Assembly (NCBI GenBank): GCA_015520115.1
Contig: WAQS01000266.1
Coordinates: forward strand, 1 to 8,288
DNA length: 8,288 nucleotides
Direction of reading: 5' to 3'
Source: Ferroglobus sp.
Lineage (GTDB): Archaea; Halobacteriota; Archaeoglobi; Archaeoglobales; Archaeoglobaceae
Below are positions 4,667 to 8,288 of this stretch, in pieces. How positions within the stretch are numbered: position 1 is the stretch's first letter; every line of letters starts with the position of its first letter. Below the pieces are notes generated by a model. That model made no database searches. It was given only the letters and a program-made list of their open reading frames with translations, and was not told the origin of the DNA. Position numbers and translations under genes: made by a program.

Positions 4667-6196
4667 ATGGGAGAGTTTATAGAAAAGAAGGACTACTTCG
4701 GAGTAAAGTATCCGATACCGAGAGATTTGAGGGCTTTCATTGAAATACTTGATAAGGAGGGAGAGTTGAAGAGAATAAAAGCGGAAGTTGACTGGAATCT
4801 TGAGCTGTCGCACATAGCAAAGCTGAATGAGGAAAGGGGTGGTCCGGCTTTACTCTTCGAGAATATAAAGGACTACAAGCCGGGAGAGAAGAGGGGGAGT
4901 AAGGTATTCACTTCAGCGTTCACAACTCCAAAAAGGGTTGCGATAGCTCTGGGAATGGATAGAAGCGCCGGGGTCGTTGATATAGCGAGAGAATGGATGA
5001 CGAGAGTTACGAAGGGAGGGAAAATTCCTCCGAAGAAGGTTAGCGATGGTCCGGTTATGGAGAATGTAGTTGAGGGGGACAAAATCAATTTGCTCGATTT
5101 TCCAGTGCCGCAGTTTTACCCCCAAGACGGAGGGAGGTACTTCGGCACAGCTGTCTACCTATTAACCCGAGATCCAGAGAAGGGGAAGGAATGGGTGAAT
5201 CTTGGCACCTACAGAATGATGGTTCTCGACGAGAAAAGCCTTGGAGTTCAGATTTTGAAGGGAAAAGATGCTGATGTTATGATGCAGAAATACAGAGAGA
5301 TGGGAGAAAAAGAGATGCCGGCTGCAGCCGTAATAGGTGGAACTCCTCTCGGCTTCCTAACGGGAAGCACCCTCGTTGAATACGGAACGAGCGAGTATGA
5401 GATAATCGGAGCACTGCAGGGTGAGCCTATAGAGGTTATCGAAAGCGATTTAACTGGCTTACCTATTGATGCAAGAGCTGAGATAGTTGTGGAAGGATTT
5501 ATCCCTGTTGATGAAAAAGAGTGGAGACCCGAGGGACCTTTTGGAGAATACACGGGCTATTACTCAGGAAAAGCCAAGGAGGAATTTCCGAAGCCTTGGC
5601 TTAGAGTAGAGAGAATAATGCACAGAAACGATCCAATATTCTGGGCGACAACGGTCGGAAGACCGGTAACGGATACGCACATGATTCAGTCAATAAACAG
5701 AACTGCCGAGCTTTGGACGCAGCTTGAGCAAGTCGGAGTTCCGGGAATTCAGTCAGTATACATACTACCCGAAAGCGGGGGAAGGTTCTGGGCGATAATC
5801 TCGATAAAGCAGATGTACCCCGGACACGGAAGGCACGCTGGATTAGCAGCTTTCGCCACGGTCGTTGGAAACTACGGAATGAAGGGTGTTATAGTTGTGG
5901 ATGAGGATATCAGAGCTGATGACTTGCCGAGGGTCTGGTGGGCGTTGTCTATGAGGTACAACCCAATTGAAGATACGGAGATAATAAAGAAGGGTAGATC
6001 AACACCGCTCGACCCTTCTTTGCCGATATACAAAGATTGGTACGACAGAAGGCTGCTCGTTTCGAGGATTTTGATAGATGCGACGACGCCATACGAGTGG
6101 GAGAGAAAGCCGCAGGTTATCGAACTCGATAAAGAAACCGTGGAGAAGCTGAAGCAGAGGTGGGAGGAGCTCGGCTTCGACTGGAAGCCAGAGTAA
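4667..6196 (+). CDS. UbiD-family prenylated-FMN (de)carboxylase, probable phenylphosphate carboxylase subunit
   Basis: A full-length 509-residue (about 57 kDa) UbiD-family enzyme. The catalytic triad of the family is intact: Arg183 in NLGTYR (178-183), and Glu289 and Glu294 in EGPFGE (289-294). Other family blocks are G-E-Y-T-G-Y-Y-S after it and V-V-D-E-D-I-R-A-D-D-L-P-R-V-W-W-A-L at 410-427. Such enzymes need prenylated FMN made by a UbiX protein; no ubiX is present here. In Thauera, phenylphosphate carboxylase uses two UbiD-like subunits with a HAD-type and a small subunit to turn phenylphosphate and CO2 into 4-hydroxybenzoate and phosphate. The neighbouring pps genes, a HAD gene 31 bases downstream and a CoA ligase support that role. 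A UbiD decarboxylase acting in the opposite direction on another aromatic acid cannot be excluded. First gene of the right-arm operon. Confidence 0.85.
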   Translation: MGEFIEKKDYFGVKYPIPRDLRAFIEILDKEGELKRIKAEVDWNLELSHIAKLNEERGGPALLFENIKDYKPGEKRGSKVFTSAFTTPKRVAIALGMDRSAGVVDIAREWMTRVTKGGKIPPKKVSDGPVMENVVEGDKINLLDFPVPQFYPQDGGRYFGTAVYLLTRDPEKGKEWVNLGTYRMMVLDEKSLGVQILKGKDADVMMQKYREMGEKEMPAAAVIGGTPLGFLTGSTLVEYGTSEYEIIGALQGEPIEVIESDLTGLPIDARAEIVVEGFIPVDEKEWRPEGPFGEYTGYYSGKAKEEFPKPWLRVERIMHRNDPIFWATTVGRPVTDTHMIQSINRTAELWTQLEQVGVPGIQSVYILPESGGRFWAIISIKQMYPGHGRHAGLAAFATVVGNYGMKGVIVVDEDIRADDLPRVWWALSMRYNPIEDTEIIKKGRSTPLDPSLPIYKDWYDRRLLVSRILIDATTPYEWERKPQVIELDKETVEKLKQRWEELGFDWKPE

Positions 6197-6213
6197 CTTT
6201 CTTTATCCTTTTT

Positions 6214-6222
6214 GGAGGTGGT
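6214..6222 (+). promoter_or_regulatory. strong ribosome binding site for the TTG-started HAD gene
   Basis: GGAGGTGGT, a near-complete match to the end of archaeal 16S rRNA, five bases before TTG 6228. No in-frame ATG or GTG exists near the protein's N-terminus (V-K-W-I-G-F-D), so this site decides the TTG start. Confidence 0.7.
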
Positions 6223-6227
6223 ACTTT

Positions 6228-6926
6228 TTGGTTAAGTGGATCGGCTTTGATTACGGGCAGTGTTTGATGGATTCTTCGAACAGAAAGGTAGAGTATTGGA
6301 TGGCGGCGGTTTTCATAGATGAGGAAAAAGAAAGACCGGGGATAATAGAAGAGAAGGTGAAACTTTACAAGGAGTTGATCGAAAAGTACGGAGATTTTAG
6401 AAGACTCCACGAAAAAGGAAGGCATGAAGTTGAGGAAAAAGTTCTTGAGAACAATCCGTGTTTGATGAAGAGGTATTACGAGGTTGAGATCAAATTGTTA
6501 AAGCCAGCCGACGGGGTTGAAGACGCTTTGCGTTATCTCAAGTCAAAAAAATACGTCCTCGACGTAGTCTCCGACATGAGCGCCGTGAATGTTATAATTA
6601 ACTTCCTGAACACCTACAACTTAAGATACTTCTTCTCCAACATCTACTCTCCAGTTGGTGTTGTTAGAGAGAGTGGAGAAATTGATGAGAGCTTTAAGGG
6701 AGTCTCCAAAGAGGACGGAAGCATTTACGAAAAGTTGAGGGAAGATTTAGAAAAAAGAGGAATTGAAGTTTCCGAGGCTGTGATGGTCGGAGATCATCCC
6801 GTAAAGGATGTTGAAATGGCTAAGAAGTACGGATTCATAACCGTGCACTACGCAAGGAAGGGAAACCCCTCTGATAAAGCTGACTACGTAATCAAGCATT
6901 TTTCAGAGCTTAAGGAGATATTTTAA
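6228..6926 (+). CDS. HAD-superfamily protein with altered motif I, possible phenylphosphate carboxylase phosphatase-like subunit
   Basis: A 232-residue (about 27 kDa) HAD-fold protein with a helical cap insert at about 20-90. Motif I is F-D-Y-G-Q-C-L-M-D-S at 7-16: the nucleophile Asp8 is kept but the second Asp of the usual D-x-D-G-T is Gly10. Motif II is Ser115 in V-V-S-D-M-S, motif III probably Lys161 (S-K-E-D-G-S-I-Y-E-K-L), and motif IV is V-G-D-H-P-V-K-D with Asp189 and Asp194. In Thauera the 18 kDa subunit of phenylphosphate carboxylase is a HAD-type protein; this gene directly follows the UbiD gene and precedes the CoA ligase by a few bases, so an equivalent role is reasonable. It is longer than 18 kDa, and the lost Asp is unusual for a phosphatase, so function is not proven. 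TTG start set by GGAGGTGGT. Confidence 0.75.
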   Translation: MVKWIGFDYGQCLMDSSNRKVEYWMAAVFIDEEKERPGIIEEKVKLYKELIEKYGDFRRLHEKGRHEVEEKVLENNPCLMKRYYEVEIKLLKPADGVEDALRYLKSKKYVLDVVSDMSAVNVIINFLNTYNLRYFFSNIYSPVGVVRESGEIDESFKGVSKEDGSIYEKLREDLEKRGIEVSEAVMVGDHPVKDVEMAKKYGFITVHYARKGNPSDKADYVIKHFSELKEIF

Positions 6927-6936
6927 GGTGTCGAAA

Positions 6937-8288
6937 ATGCCGGATGCGGGAGAAAAGGTGGAGGTGAAGTTTCCGGAAAGAATGAATCTGGCAGAGTGGG
7001 TTGTTGACAGAAATGCGGAGAGATACGGAGAGAAGATTGCTGTGATTTGCGTCGGGAGTAAGGAAATGGGAATAGACGAAGGAAAGGTGAGTTTTAACGA
7101 GTTGAGGGTTTTGACGAACAAAACCGCCAACGCACTGGCTTATGAAGGGATGAGTTTCGACGATAGGGTTTTAATAGTCTTTCCCGACTCGATTGAATTT
7201 TACTTGTCCTTTTACGGAGCCATAAAGCTCGGAGCGATTCCGATACCCGTTAACACCTATCTTTTTGAGGAGGATTACGCCTACTATTTCGAAGATTCTC
7301 GGGCGAAGTATGCGTTTATTTTCAGCAAGTTTGAAGAGGCTTTGAAAGCGGCTGAAAAATCTAAGTTTTTGAAGGCTGTTTTCGATGAGGAAGATCTGAA
7401 GAGGATGATTAAAAATCAACCGGAAAACTTCGAACCTTTAAGATTGAGCAAAGATTCGATGGCTTTTTGGCTTTACAGCTCTGGAACGACTGGAAAGCCG
7501 AAGGGGGTTGTTCATTTACAGCACGATCCAATCTTTGTTTGCGAAAGTTATCACAGAAGGGTTTTGGGAATATCGAGCGAAGACATTTGTTATTCCGTTA
7601 GCAAGCTCTTCTTCGCCTACGGACTCGGAAGCTGTGGTTACGGAAGCCTGTACTTCGGAGCAACAGCGGTGGTGGATCCGGAAAGACCAAATCCGGAAAG
7701 AGTAGCTGAAATCTTGGAAAAATACGGAGTGACGGTTCTGTTCACCGTGCCATCTTTTTACGCGAGGCTTGCGGAGATCGAGAGGGAGGTAAAACATAAA
7801 CTGAGAATTGCCGTAAGCGGTGGAGAACCTTTGCCCGAGGCGGTGTGGCACAAATTCAAAGAGAAGTTCGGAGTTGAGATTGTTGAGCATATAGGATCTA
7901 CTGAAGCTTTGTATGCATTCATTGGGCATTATCCGGGAAAAGTTAAGCCCGGCTACACCGGAGTCGTTATGCCCGGGTGGGAAGTCAAGCTCGTTGATGA
8001 AGAGGGGAACGAAATAGTCAAAGATGGCGTTCCGGGAAAGCTTTTAATTAAGGGCGATTCGGTGGCTGCTTTTTACTGGGAAAAACACGACAAAACGAAG
8101 AAGACCTTTCTTGGAGAATGGTACGACACGGGAGATACCTTCGTCAGAGAGGGTAAATTTTACAGATATTATGGAAGAGCCGACGACTTGATAAAAACAA
8201 GAGGGCTCTGGGTTTCTCCGGTTAAAGTCGAGAACGCTTTACTAAAGCATCCAGCGATAGAGGAATGCGCTGTCGTGCAGGGATTTAA
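6937..8288 (+). CDS. aromatic acid CoA ligase, probably 4-hydroxybenzoate-CoA ligase (3' end missing)
   Basis: The first 450 residues of an AMP-forming ligase of the benzoate-CoA ligase type; the frame is open at the window end, so the C-terminal domain with the catalytic lysine is missing. Motifs: YSSGTTGKPKG at 180-190 (ATP phosphate loop), K-L-F-F-A-Y-G-L-G-S at 223-232 (the stretch typical of benzoate/4-hydroxybenzoate ligases), HIGSTE at 318-323, YDTGD at 396-400, and Y-G-R-A-D-D-L-I-K-T-R-G-L-W-V-S-P at 412-428. Reaction: aromatic acid + ATP + CoA gives the acyl-CoA + AMP + diphosphate. Context favours 4-hydroxybenzoate, the carboxylase product, but benzoate itself would show the same motifs. 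ATG 6937 is chosen because GGTG at 6927-6930 lies six bases before it; GTG 6928, nine bases earlier in frame, is possible with GGAG at 6914-6917. It follows the HAD stop by ten bases, so is co-translated or co-transcribed. Confidence 0.85.
   Translation, partial: MPDAGEKVEVKFPERMNLAEWVVDRNAERYGEKIAVICVGSKEMGIDEGKVSFNELRVLTNKTANALAYEGMSFDDRVLIVFPDSIEFYLSFYGAIKLGAIPIPVNTYLFEEDYAYYFEDSRAKYAFIFSKFEEALKAAEKSKFLKAVFDEEDLKRMIKNQPENFEPLRLSKDSMAFWLYSSGTTGKPKGVVHLQHDPIFVCESYHRRVLGISSEDICYSVSKLFFAYGLGSCGYGSLYFGATAVVDPERPNPERVAEILEKYGVTVLFTVPSFYARLAEIEREVKHKLRIAVSGGEPLPEAVWHKFKEKFGVEIVEHIGSTEALYAFIGHYPGKVKPGYTGVVMPGWEVKLVDEEGNEIVKDGVPGKLLIKGDSVAAFYWEKHDKTKKTFLGEWYDTGDTFVREGKFYRYYGRADDLIKTRGLWVSPVKVENALLKHPAIEECAVVQGF

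Noticed and set aside
7516..7929. Minus-strand open frame of 137 codons
   Set aside because: It is antisense to the well-conserved CoA ligase, including its nucleotide-binding motifs, and is best explained as a shadow.

Overview
The window looks like a piece of an archaeal chromosome, most likely from a hyperthermophile of the Archaeoglobales. Ferroglobus placidus, known for anaerobic phenol and benzoate oxidation, is the obvious candidate, but this is inference and not a database match. Support comes from archaeal TATA-like boxes about 25-30 bases before the inferred transcript starts, GGTG-type Shine-Dalgarno sequences, several TTG starts, a TrmB-family regulator, T-tract termination, and proteins rich in Lys and Glu with many AGA/AGG Arg codons.

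The genes form an anaerobic phenol degradation cluster in two divergent arms. The left arm (minus strand, 3103 down to 1) encodes the two catalytic subunits of a phenylphosphate synthase: a 617-residue protein carrying the swivelling phospho-histidine domain (ppsA-like), then a 356-residue ATP-grasp protein (ppsB-like). A third gene starts at base 23 and leaves the window. Its position fits the regulatory CBS-domain subunit (PpsC) known in Thauera, but only seven codons are visible. The middle (3339-4508) holds a Nudix hydrolase gene and, converging on it with a 27-base overlap, a short TrmB-family transcription regulator. The right arm (plus strand, 4667 to the end) is a tight operon: a UbiD-family decarboxylase/carboxylase (phenylphosphate carboxylase candidate), a HAD-superfamily protein with an unusual motif I, and an aromatic-acid CoA ligase cut off by the window edge.

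Together the genes suggest this route: phenol + ATP gives phenylphosphate (PpsAB), which is carboxylated and dephosphorylated to 4-hydroxybenzoate (UbiD protein plus perhaps the HAD protein), which is activated to 4-hydroxybenzoyl-CoA (ligase) for the benzoyl-CoA pathway.

The most interesting new signal is regulatory. A pseudo-palindrome TTGTCAA-N9-TTGA(a/t)(a/t)A occurs three times, only between genes: before ppsB, before ppsA and before the Nudix gene. In the ppsA, ppsB and Nudix promoters it sits five bases from the TATA-like box. A degenerate copy lies at the same distance in the ubiD promoter. The local TrmB protein is the natural candidate to bind it. A second, different palindrome covers the predicted start of the trmB transcript and may serve autoregulation. 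I saw no RNA genes, CRISPR arrays, insertion sequences or integration sites.
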